Made by a program: the position numbers and the translations under genes. DNA of 27,681 nucleotides from contig CAVJHW010000018.1 in the NCBI GenBank assembly GCA_963649395.1, positions 1 through 27,681 on the forward strand. Reading direction: 5' to 3'. Source of the stretch: Scatomonas sp963649395 (lineage in GTDB: Bacteria > Bacillota > Clostridia > Lachnospirales > Lachnospiraceae). The notes under the pieces were generated by a model. The model did no database searches. It was not told the origin of the DNA and saw nothing but the letters and a program-made list of their open reading frames with translations. Positions 1-7,061 of the stretch are shown here, in pieces. The first letter of the stretch is position 1, and the number at the start of each line of letters is the position of its first letter.

Positions 1-227
1 GTGGTGCTGGTCGTATCCAGATTCAGGGCAATCAGTTTCCCCTTGTGATTGCACTCATGCTTCCTGTTAGCCGGAATAAAACAAAGTTCTCTGGGGCTGA
101 CCTCATATTCGGTATTCCCCACCTCAATCCGCAGCCTTTCCTGCAAAGGTACTAGCACCTGCGGATATTCATGAACATGTCTGCCATAGCACTCTGCGAA
201 CTGGCTGATTTGAATATCTTGTTTCAT
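1..227 (-). CDS. AraC-type regulator, N-terminal cupin part (partial, runs off the window)
   Basis: An open frame starts with ATG at 227 on the minus strand and is still open at position 1, giving about 75 residues. It begins MKQDIQISQF and continues with a small beta-rich sensor: HVHEYPQVLVPLQ, then a GNTEYEV turn, then RELCFIPANRKHEC. This H-x-H-E-Y-x-Q / P-x-x-x-x-H pattern is typical of the cupin ligand-binding domain at the N terminus of AraC/XylS regulators. The DNA-binding AraC domain would lie beyond the left edge and cannot be checked. The start is supported by AGGAGG eight to nine bases upstream. The gene points the same way as the opine-dehydrogenase-like gene, 196 bases downstream of its stop. 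A stand-alone cupin protein is the alternative. Confidence 0.7.
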   Translation of the reverse strand, partial: MKQDIQISQFAECYGRHVHEYPQVLVPLQERLRIEVGNTEYEVSPRELCFIPANRKHECNHKGKLIALNLDTTST

Positions 228-292
228 ACCCGTATCCTCCTTTCCTTCCTAATGGCGCTGTCCTGAGGCAGCAGGGACATTTGCTGAAAGCA

Positions 293-334
293 GGGAAGAG
301 CATGTCTCGTATCCGTAAGAAACATGCCCTCCCC
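293..334 (-). terminator. Strong minus-strand RNA hairpin between the opine dehydrogenase-like and AraC-type genes
   Basis: Read on the minus strand, bases 334-319 pair completely with 308-293 (16 bp, 10-base loop). Three of the pairs are G-U wobbles (331/296, 328/299, 321/306). These are A-C mismatches on the plus strand, so the structure is selected as minus-strand RNA. The tail after the stem is pyrimidine-rich (TGCTTTC) but lacks a clean U tract. It may be a terminator for the upstream gene or a leader structure of the AraC-type gene. Confidence 0.5.
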
Positions 335-360
335 CTCGCGATTACTCCATGGGCCTACTG

Positions 361-416
361 TGAAAGCCCCGACAAGCAGCCGACTTTCATTTGTGGTGGC
401 GCGGCGCTAGCCGCCA
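361..416 (-). other. Two small stem-loops after the opine dehydrogenase-like stop codon
   Basis: Directly after the stop codon on the minus strand, a 7-bp GC-rich stem (397-416, with a two-base bulge) is followed by an 8-bp stem, 361-368 against 382-389, containing one G-U pair. Neither has a U tract. They may protect the mRNA end or act together with the stronger hairpin at 293-334. Nothing else is recognisable in the 196-base gap. Confidence 0.3.
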
Positions 417-423
417 TGGGTAT

Positions 424-1647
424 TTATTTTGCAGTGTAAATGCCATCATTCAGATACTGATGCAGCTGCTCGTCATTCATATGATCAATATCCAGATATT
501 CCAGAGTATACTTGCTTCCGGCAATCAGGTCTCTCTTAATCATAACATTAGCAAGGTAGATCATGCAATCAACAGTAGGGGTCGGAACGTTGTATTTCTT
601 ACCCAGCTGCTGGATCAGGAAGCATCCTACCGGAACATCCTCTGTGATGTAACGGTTCTCCAGATCGAAGGGACCATCGCCATAGAAGTTCTCATATTTC
701 TCCTCGAAGGGAACTGCGAAGTCCGGTCCCATGTATTCCTTTCCATACATGGTAGTTCTGGAGAAGAAGTCCTCATAATTAACAGTACACAGACCTACGT
801 TCATGGCCTTAGCCAGAGCCTTCTCTTCCTCCCAGAAGACAGCCTGTACCTCTGCGATAGCCGGGCAAAGAGCAAATCCATACAGAGAATAGTTCTTCTT
901 GTCCTGACCCAATACTGTATCAAAGTTCTGCATTACAGCAGCACCCAGAACGGTTCCGGGAACATGGATAACCGGATTCACGTTAGACAGGTTAATATCA
1001 ATGACAGTATTGCCCTTTACAAAGCCGTCGCCGGTGCGGATGGCATCCAGAGCAGGAATGTAGTTAGCGGACTCGATAAAGGCATCGGTATCCTTCATAG
1101 GAAGAGCTGCGCCACGGATGGTGGTGATTCTGTCTTCTACCTTGCACTCGTTGGTAGTAACGCCGCCTCTCTTCACGATACGAACGCCGTAGGGAGCGGT
1201 ATACCATGCTCCAACAATGACCTTCTTATCGAAGTTCATCTCTCTCATCAGCTTTCTGCAGACAAAGGTACCGCAGTTATCCGGGAAGATATGGATAACC
1301 TGACCATCCTCCAGCAGGGGAATCAGCTGACGGAAGATGTCCTCATGAGCCATGGCAACCGTAGCGATGATGATGATACCGGCACCCTTTACAGCTGCTG
1401 CCATATCTGTGGTAGCCATCTCTACATATCCTACGCCTCTGCGCTCAAAGCCATAATAGCTGAACTGATTGCCGCTAAGCTTGATACCTGTCCTATCGAT
1501 GTTGCGGAAGTTCAGCTCTGCAAATCTTGGAGCATCCCACAGTCTTACCTTCTTGCCTGCCAAGGCACAGTCACCGGCCATTGTCTTACCAACTCCGCCG
1601 CCGCCCAGAATTGCGATTGGCTTGTCCTGCAAATAACTCATATCCAT
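424..1647 (-). CDS. NAD(P)-dependent opine/octopine dehydrogenase-family protein
   Basis: This 407-residue protein has the usual length for the octopine/nopaline dehydrogenase family, which reductively couples an amino acid to a 2-oxo acid, or runs the reverse reaction to break an opine down. The N terminus carries a Rossmann dinucleotide loop, GGGGVGKTMAGD, at about residues 15-26. The C-terminal helical domain contains NLSNVNPVIHVPGTVLGA, whose His (about residue 228) fits the catalytic His of the family's N-P-x-x-H-P motif. AGGAGG sits nine bases before the ATG, and a consensus promoter lies upstream. It is divergent from a GntR regulator and probably controlled by it. The substrate cannot be read from the sequence; a ketopantoate-reductase-like or other 2-hydroxy/imino acid dehydrogenase role is possible. 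Cytoplasmic; no signal peptide. Confidence 0.8.
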   Translation of the reverse strand: MDMSYLQDKPIAILGGGGVGKTMAGDCALAGKKVRLWDAPRFAELNFRNIDRTGIKLSGNQFSYYGFERRGVGYVEMATTDMAAAVKGAGIIIIATVAMAHEDIFRQLIPLLEDGQVIHIFPDNCGTFVCRKLMREMNFDKKVIVGAWYTAPYGVRIVKRGGVTTNECKVEDRITTIRGAALPMKDTDAFIESANYIPALDAIRTGDGFVKGNTVIDINLSNVNPVIHVPGTVLGAAVMQNFDTVLGQDKKNYSLYGFALCPAIAEVQAVFWEEEKALAKAMNVGLCTVNYEDFFSRTTMYGKEYMGPDFAVPFEEKYENFYGDGPFDLENRYITEDVPVGCFLIQQLGKKYNVPTPTVDCMIYLANVMIKRDLIAGSKYTLEYLDIDHMNDEQLHQYLNDGIYTAK

Positions 1648-1724
1648 GATTCCTTACCTCCTTATGGTAACTAGAAAATTACATTGACTTCAAGTCGTTG
1701 ACTCTCAGTCACCGTGTTGAGGCC

Positions 1725-1753
1725 ATTATAGCTCATCCTTTTGCCTTTGTAAA
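1725..1753 (-). promoter_or_regulatory. Sigma-70 promoter of the opine dehydrogenase-like gene
   Basis: On the minus strand TTTACA (1753-1748) is followed by a 17-base spacer and a perfect TATAAT (1730-1725). The predicted transcript starts near 1718 and gives a leader of about 70 bases before the ATG at 1647. Confidence 0.75.
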
Positions 1754-1764
1754 TACGTGATAGC

Positions 1765-1791
1765 AAAAAATTGAACGGTATTCAATTTTTT
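1765..1791. promoter_or_regulatory. Perfect inverted repeat, candidate GntR operator in the divergent promoter region
   Basis: AAAAAATTGAA at 1765-1775 is an exact inverted repeat of 1781-1791, with a 5-base centre (CGGTA). It lies just upstream of the -35 of the opine-dehydrogenase promoter and about 85 bases upstream of the GntR promoter. The core ATTGAA-N5-TTCAAT has the symmetry expected for a dimeric GntR/FCD regulator site. It could instead be a hairpin, but no upstream gene reads into it, so an operator is more likely. Confidence 0.55.
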
Positions 1792-1877
1792 GTAAAACCT
1801 ACACAGAAAACCTTCCCCGGAACTGTTCACAATTCACAGAATTGATGTTTCCTCCTGTGAAACCCAGGAAAACTGTC

Positions 1878-1906
1878 TTGAACTTTGAAAAAGAATCCGT
1901 TATACT
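1878..1906 (+). promoter_or_regulatory. Sigma-70 promoter of the GntR-TetR gene pair
   Basis: TTGAAC at 1878-1883, a 17-base spacer and TATACT at 1901-1906. Transcription would start near 1913, after the first possible ATG of the open frame (1842). This is a main reason to place the GntR start at 1953. Confidence 0.7.
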
Positions 1907-1952
1907 TGGTCATAGTTTTTTAGACAAAGAGCGGAAAGAGGAAGGCAAAATT

Positions 1953-2621
1953 ATGGCTAATCACACCCAGAGCGCAATCGCTTACCAACAAATATCCGAT
2001 ATGATCTTCCATATGGAATTGATGCCCGGCACACGGATCTCCGAGCTTCAGCTTTCCTCCAAATTGGAAATCAGCCGCACCCCCATCCACGATGCTCTTC
2101 TTCGCCTTTCCTCAGAGGGATTGGTGAAGATGGAGGATAAGAAGAGTGCCGTTGTTCGCTGCTTTGATGACAATGAGATTCGAGAGATCGGCACCCTGCG
2201 TCTGTCCCAGGATATCCTGTCTGCCCAACTGGCTTCCTATTACGGAAGTGCCTCGGACTTTGACCGCCTACGTCAGATGGCTTTGATCTGTGAGGAGGCT
2301 GCAGCCAAGGGGGACATCTACAAGCGGATCACGGCTGACAGCGACTTTCATCTGGAGATTGCCCGAATATCCGGCAATTCCTTTCTTCTGAATCAGCAGG
2401 CTTCCCTTTATCGCCAGATTCATCTGATCCAAATCTGCAAATATACCGATATCGAGTCCAGCCTGCTCCAGATACACCATCACGAGCCTCTGATCTCTGC
2501 CATCAGCAAGGGGGATCTGGCCGAGGTCACCCGGCTGATCTGCTCCCATATCAGCGGCTTCTACTGCCTGGATTCCTACGTTCTAAGATGCTTTGGTTTC
2601 TCTCAAGAACAGACAAATTGA
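1953..2621 (+). CDS. GntR-family transcriptional regulator, FCD (FadR) subgroup
   Basis: The protein is 222 residues, typical for this family. The winged helix is at the N terminus (SAIAYQQISDMIFHMELMPG, then SELQLSSKLEISRTPIHDAL with RLSSEGLV). The C-terminal helical FCD domain shows the usual metal and ligand His positions: DSDFHLEIARISGN, QIHHHEPLISAI and CSHISGF. FCD regulators bind small organic acids, often with a metal ion. The frame is open back to 1842, but the promoter at 1878-1906 and the AAGAGGAAGG ribosome site before 1953 place the start at MANHTQ. The divergent opine dehydrogenase-like gene and the inverted repeat between them suggest local control plus autoregulation. Confidence 0.88.
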   Translation: MANHTQSAIAYQQISDMIFHMELMPGTRISELQLSSKLEISRTPIHDALLRLSSEGLVKMEDKKSAVVRCFDDNEIREIGTLRLSQDILSAQLASYYGSASDFDRLRQMALICEEAAAKGDIYKRITADSDFHLEIARISGNSFLLNQQASLYRQIHLIQICKYTDIESSLLQIHHHEPLISAISKGDLAEVTRLICSHISGFYCLDSYVLRCFGFSQEQTN

Positions 2622-2652
2622 CCTATTTTTGTGTATAGAGGAGGTAATGATT

Positions 2653-3288
2653 ATGGCACTTTCCACTGAAGCAGCTTCATCCTGCCAGCAGACTCTGACG
2701 TCCCGTCAGCAGCTGGCTCTGGAAACCAAGGATAAGATCTATCAGGCTGCCATCCGAGTGATTAATCAAAAGGGTTATGACCATGTCAGCATTGAGGACA
2801 TCACCACAGAGGCTAATGTAGCCAAGGGGAGCTTCTACACCCACTTCACCAGCAAGGCGGATATCATCTTCTATAATGTGCAGAAGTCTGACTGCCTGTA
2901 TGAGGCTGCCTACCGCAAGGCAGTTGCTGACCAGACCGAATTCGTCCCCCTGCTGATGGAATTCATTCATCTCTCTTATACAGAGAACGAGAAACGGGGG
3001 AAGGGAATCATCCGAGCCAATATTTCCAACTATTTCTCCTTTCCCGACTACGATTTCTATAACAAGGATCGTACCCTCCTGCGCTGCCTGGGAAGAATTG
3101 TAGACTTCGGCAAAAAGGAGGGGGCTCTGGAAGCCTCGGTTTCCACCGACCTCTATGTGGAGGAGCTCCTATCCACTATGATTGGAGCAGAGGTTCTCTG
3201 GTGTTATGACGATACCGGCCGCTCCTTGGTGGACCTGCTGGACAATGCCTTTCACCTCGCCACCAAAGGCATGATGACCCGATGTTAA
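2653..3288 (+). CDS. TetR/AcrR-family transcriptional regulator
   Basis: A 211-residue protein with a clear TetR helix-turn-helix near residues 25-70 (TKDKIYQAAIRVINQKGY, IEDITTEANVAKGSFYTHF, TSKADI). It is followed by an all-helical ligand domain that I cannot assign to a ligand class. AGGAGG at 2639-2644 lies eight bases from the ATG at 2653. An ATG at 2647 is too close to it, and the longer frame from 2593 overlaps the GntR gene. It starts 31 bases after the GntR stop, so the two are probably co-transcribed. It ends before a strong terminator and is followed by the pyruvate:ferredoxin oxidoreductase promoter, which is one plausible target. Confidence 0.9.
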   Translation: MALSTEAASSCQQTLTSRQQLALETKDKIYQAAIRVINQKGYDHVSIEDITTEANVAKGSFYTHFTSKADIIFYNVQKSDCLYEAAYRKAVADQTEFVPLLMEFIHLSYTENEKRGKGIIRANISNYFSFPDYDFYNKDRTLLRCLGRIVDFGKKEGALEASVSTDLYVEELLSTMIGAEVLWCYDDTGRSLVDLLDNAFHLATKGMMTRC

Positions 3289-3293
3289 CTGTC

Positions 3294-3340
3294 AGCGCTG
3301 TTTCAGGCAGAAAAACTGCCAAAAACAGCGCTCTTTTTTT
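3294..3340 (+). terminator. Rho-independent terminator after the TetR gene
   Basis: AGCGCTGTTT pairs with AAACAGCGCT, and an inner GGCAG pairs with CTGCC across an AAAAA loop. A run of seven T follows at 3334-3340. It begins six bases after the TetR stop codon. Confidence 0.9.
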
Positions 3341-3365
3341 GTCTCTTTTTACAGATATATTCCCC

Positions 3366-3394
3366 TTGACTTTTCTTCCTGCCCGAATTATACT
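3366..3394 (+). promoter_or_regulatory. Sigma-70 promoter of the pyruvate:ferredoxin oxidoreductase operon
   Basis: TTGACT at 3366-3371, a 17-base spacer and TATACT at 3389-3394. The leader would be about 85 bases and ends in AGGAGGAGGT before the ATG at 3487. Confidence 0.8.
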
Positions 3395-3486
3395 GAACTC
3401 AAAACATAGAAATTGCATGCAGTTTTATCAAATTAAATGCATAACACTTTTGATTTTCTGCAGATGTTTTAGGAGGAGGTAACGAT

Positions 3487-6400
3487 ATGTCCAAGCACAT
3501 TGAAATTATGGACGGAAATCAAGCGGCCGCTTATATTTCTTATGCCTTTACTGAGGTGGCCGGCATTTTCCCCATCACCCCATCCTCTCCCATGGCGGAG
3601 CATGTGGATGAATGGGCAGCCAACGGCAAGAAGAATCTCTTCGGACAGCCGGTTCGCGTCGTAGAGATGCAGTCAGAAGGTGGTGCGGCCGGTACAGTTC
3701 ACGGCTCTTTGCAGGCCGGTGCCCTTACCACTACTTATACAGCTTCGCAGGGTCTCTTGCTGATGATCCCCAATATGTACAAGATCGCAGGCGAGATGCT
3801 GCCGGGTGTATTTCATGTATCCGCCCGTACCCTGTCTGCCCATGCCCTGTCTATCTTCGGAGATCACTCTGACGTAATGGCAGTGAGGAATACCGGCTTT
3901 GCCATGCTGGCCTCTTCTTCTCCCCAGGAAGTGATGGATCTGGGAGCCGTGGCCCATCTGGCAGCCATTCACAACCGCATGGCCTTCTTGCATTTCTTTG
4001 ATGGTTTCCGGACCTCCCATGAGATCCAGAAGATTGATGCCCTAGATTATGAGGATCTGCGGCCCTTAGTGGATATGGATGCCCTCAAGGCCTTCCGCCA
4101 GCATTCTCTGAATCCGGAACACCCCTGCACCAGAGGTACTACTGTGAATCCGGACATCTTCTTCCAGTGCCGTGAGGCCTGCAATCAGAAGGTTTCTGCT
4201 ATCCCGGAGACCGTAGAGCACTATATGCAGGAGATCAACAAGCTGACAGGCCGTGACTATCATCTCTTCGAGTATTATGGAGCACCGGATGCGGAACGGG
4301 TGATTATCCTTATGGGCTCCGCTGCCGAGACTGCCAAGGAAACCGTGGATTACCTGACTGCTCAGGGGGAAAAGGTAGGATTGATCAATGTTCATCTGTA
4401 TCGTCCCTTCTCCGCCCAGCACTTCCTGAAGGCTATGCCGGCAACTGCTAAGAAGATTGCTGTCCTGGATCGCACCAAGGAGCCCGGAGCTATGGGCGAG
4501 CCCCTGTATCAGGATATTTGTTCTATTTACAAGGAGAACGGCTCCTCCATCCAGATTGTAGGCGGACGTTATGGACTGAGCTCCAAGGATACCACCCCCG
4601 GACAGATTCTGGCTGTTTATGAGAATCTGAAGGAAGAGCAGCCCAAGAATGATTTTACCATCGGTATTGTAGATGATGTGACCTTTACTTCTCTGCCCCT
4701 TGCCAAAGAGATCGAGACTTCTCCGGAGGGACAGACCAGTGCAGAATTCTGGGGCATGGGTTCTGACGGAACCGTAGGTGCCAACAAGAACTCCATCAAG
4801 ATCATCGGTCATGCTACAGACCTGTATTGTCAGGCTTATTTTGTATATGATTCCAAGAAATCCGGCGGCTTGACCCAGTCTCACCTGCGTTTCGGTAAGA
4901 ACCCCATTCGTTCTCCTTACCTGATTTCCGCAGCTGACTTCGTCGCCTGCCACAATCCTTCCTATGTCACCCGTTATGATATGGTGAAAAACCTGAAGGA
5001 AGGCGGTGTTTTCCTGCTGAACTGTAGCTGGGATCTGGAGGGACTGGAAAAGCACCTGCCTGCTTCCATGAAGCGCCAGCTGGCAGCCAAGCATGCTCAG
5101 CTCTATACCATCGATGCCATCCGTATCGCTGAGGAACTGGGGCTGCGCAACCGGACCAATACCATCCTGCAGGCTTCCTTCTTCACCCTGGCCAAGGTAA
5201 TTCCTCTGGAGCAGGCTGTGACCGAGATGAAGGATGCTATCTACAAGACCTACTTTAAGAAAAAAGGCCAGAAGGTGGTAGACATGAACAATGCCTCCAT
5301 CGAGCATGGCATTAACGAGCTAAATAAGATTGAGATTCCGGACAGCTGGCTGGAGGCTAAGGATATGACCGTCAGCAAGAAGCTGCCGCCCTTTATCCAG
5401 GATGTGGTCTTCCCCATGAATTCCCAGGAGGGAGATGCCCTGCCGGTATCCACCATGGTGAAGTATGGTCTGGAGGATGGAACCTGGCCTGCCGGTACCA
5501 CCAAGTACGAGAAGCGCGGAGCCGCCGTTATGGTTCCGGAATGGAATATGGATGCTTGTATCCAGTGCAACCAGTGCTCTTTGGTATGTCCTCACGCAGC
5601 TATCCGTCCCTTCCTTCTGACCTCTCAGGAGCAGGAAGCAGCACCCCAGGGCTTTGCTACCACTAAGACCAAGGGCAAGGGACTGGAGTCCTATAGCTTC
5701 CGGATGCAGGTATCTCCCTATGACTGTACCGGCTGTGGAAGCTGTGCTAACGTATGTCCTGCCAAGGGTGCTCTGACCATGCAACCCCTGGCCAGCCAGC
5801 TGAATCAGGCTGAGAACTGGGAGTATGCGGTGGAGGAGATCAGCATCAAGAAGGATGCGGTCAACAGCAAGACCATCAAGAATTCCCAGTTTGCCAAGCC
5901 TTATTTCGAGTTCTCCGGTGCCTGCGCAGGCTGTGGCGAGACTCCCTATATCAAGCTGGTGACCCAGCTCTTCGGAGATCGCATGTATATTGCCAATGCC
6001 TCCGGTTGTTCCTCCGCATATGGCGGATCTACCCCGGCATCTCCCTATTGCACCGATAAGAAGGGCTTTGGTCCGGCCTGGGCTATGTCCTTATTTGAAG
6101 ATAATGCCGAATATGCCTATGGCTATCTGTTGGGACAGGAGGCTGTCCGCAGCCAGCTGGTACTCAAGGTCAATGCCCTGGCGGAGAAGAATATTGCCTC
6201 TGAGGCCTGCGCCGCTTATCTGAAGGATCGGGACAATGCCGAGGTCAGCCGTCAGGTAAGTGATGCCCTCTTAGATGCTATCGCTTCTGAGGACTGCGAA
6301 GAGGCAGCCTTCATCCGTCAGAACAAGGAATTCCTGGCTAAGAAGAGTGTATGGGCCTTCGGTGGAGATGGCTGGGCTTACGATATCGGATATGGCGGCC

Positions 6401-6996
6401 TGGATCATGTGCTGGCCTCCGGCAAGGATATCAACGTTCTGGTTCTGGATACTGAGGTTTACTCCAACACAGGCGGACAGTCTTCCAAGTCCACCGGTAC
6501 CGGCGCTATCGCTAAGTTCGCGGCAGAGGGCAAATCCGTCCGCAAGAAGGACCTGGGCAGAATGGCCATGACCTACGGCTATGTCTATGTCGCTCAAGTT
6601 GCCCTGGGGGCCAACGCGGCCCAGACTCTGAAAGCCATTCGAGAAGCAGAAGCCTATCCGGGTCCCTCTTTGGTGATCTGCTACTGTCCCTGCATCGAGC
6701 ACGGCATGAAGGCCAGCATGGGATTGAGCATTGAGGAGGAGAAGAAGGCGGTAGAAGCAGGTTATTGGCACCTCTATCGCTACAATCCGGAAGCGAAAGA
6801 GAAGGGAGAGAATCCCTTTACACTGGATTCCAAGGATCCCACCGGTGACTTCCAGCAGTTCCTCCAGGGCGAGAATCGCTACGCTTCCCTTCGTCTTGCC
6901 TTCCCGGATCGAGCAGAGGCTCTGTATGCCAAGGCTGAGAAGGATGCCCAGGAGCGCTTGATGACCTACAAGAATCTGGCTGAGAACGCTAATTGA
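3487..6996 (+). CDS. nifJ: Pyruvate:ferredoxin (flavodoxin) oxidoreductase, single-chain
   Basis: At 1169 residues it has the normal length of the homodimeric clostridial enzyme, which converts pyruvate and CoA to acetyl-CoA, CO2 and reduced ferredoxin. The N-terminal domain carries FPITPSSPMAEHVDEW near residue 29. A transketolase-C-like domain and the EKR/gamma domain follow. Two ferredoxin-type [4Fe-4S] motifs are CIQCNQCSLVCP (Cys from about 690) and CTGCGSCANVCP (Cys from about 746). The TPP domain contains GACAGCGETP (about 812) and GGDGWAYDIGYGGLDHV (about 959). The proximal cluster ligands are present (GACAGC, the Cys of SGCSS, and CYCPC). It is cytoplasmic. It is followed after 65 bases by the 4-hydroxybutyryl-CoA dehydratase gene. 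Reduced ferredoxin from this enzyme could supply low-potential electrons to the radical enzymes encoded further right, which is inference. Confidence 0.97.
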   Translation: MSKHIEIMDGNQAAAYISYAFTEVAGIFPITPSSPMAEHVDEWAANGKKNLFGQPVRVVEMQSEGGAAGTVHGSLQAGALTTTYTASQGLLLMIPNMYKIAGEMLPGVFHVSARTLSAHALSIFGDHSDVMAVRNTGFAMLASSSPQEVMDLGAVAHLAAIHNRMAFLHFFDGFRTSHEIQKIDALDYEDLRPLVDMDALKAFRQHSLNPEHPCTRGTTVNPDIFFQCREACNQKVSAIPETVEHYMQEINKLTGRDYHLFEYYGAPDAERVIILMGSAAETAKETVDYLTAQGEKVGLINVHLYRPFSAQHFLKAMPATAKKIAVLDRTKEPGAMGEPLYQDICSIYKENGSSIQIVGGRYGLSSKDTTPGQILAVYENLKEEQPKNDFTIGIVDDVTFTSLPLAKEIETSPEGQTSAEFWGMGSDGTVGANKNSIKIIGHATDLYCQAYFVYDSKKSGGLTQSHLRFGKNPIRSPYLISAADFVACHNPSYVTRYDMVKNLKEGGVFLLNCSWDLEGLEKHLPASMKRQLAAKHAQLYTIDAIRIAEELGLRNRTNTILQASFFTLAKVIPLEQAVTEMKDAIYKTYFKKKGQKVVDMNNASIEHGINELNKIEIPDSWLEAKDMTVSKKLPPFIQDVVFPMNSQEGDALPVSTMVKYGLEDGTWPAGTTKYEKRGAAVMVPEWNMDACIQCNQCSLVCPHAAIRPFLLTSQEQEAAPQGFATTKTKGKGLESYSFRMQVSPYDCTGCGSCANVCPAKGALTMQPLASQLNQAENWEYAVEEISIKKDAVNSKTIKNSQFAKPYFEFSGACAGCGETPYIKLVTQLFGDRMYIANASGCSSAYGGSTPASPYCTDKKGFGPAWAMSLFEDNAEYAYGYLLGQEAVRSQLVLKVNALAEKNIASEACAAYLKDRDNAEVSRQVSDALLDAIASEDCEEAAFIRQNKEFLAKKSVWAFGGDGWAYDIGYGGLDHVLASGKDINVLVLDTEVYSNTGGQSSKSTGTGAIAKFAAEGKSVRKKDLGRMAMTYGYVYVAQVALGANAAQTLKAIREAEAYPGPSLVICYCPCIEHGMKASMGLSIEEEKKAVEAGYWHLYRYNPEAKEKGENPFTLDSKDPTGDFQQFLQGENRYASLRLAFPDRAEALYAKAEKDAQERLMTYKNLAENAN

Positions 6997-7017
6997 TGCT
7001 CTAAAAGATCAGCTTAT

Positions 7018-7037
7018 GCGGCTGCCAAGGCAGCCGC
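7018..7037 (+). other. Intercistronic hairpin between nifJ and abfD
   Basis: GCGGCTGCC at 7018-7026 is a perfect inverted repeat of GGCAGCCGC at 7029-7037, with only AA between. There is no U tract, so it is more likely a processing or 3'-end-protection element than a full terminator. It could make abfD expression partly independent of nifJ. Confidence 0.5.
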
Positions 7038-7061
7038 ACCCCCTCAATAAGGAGAGATATT

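Noticed and set aside
391..1674. A 427-codon plus-strand frame opposite the opine dehydrogenase-like gene
   Set aside because: Mirror frame of a well-supported gene with promoter and ribosome site; no family features.
1842..1952. Longer GntR start at 1842
   Set aside because: The sigma-70 promoter at 1878-1906 lies within this stretch and the good ribosome site is at the ATG at 1953.
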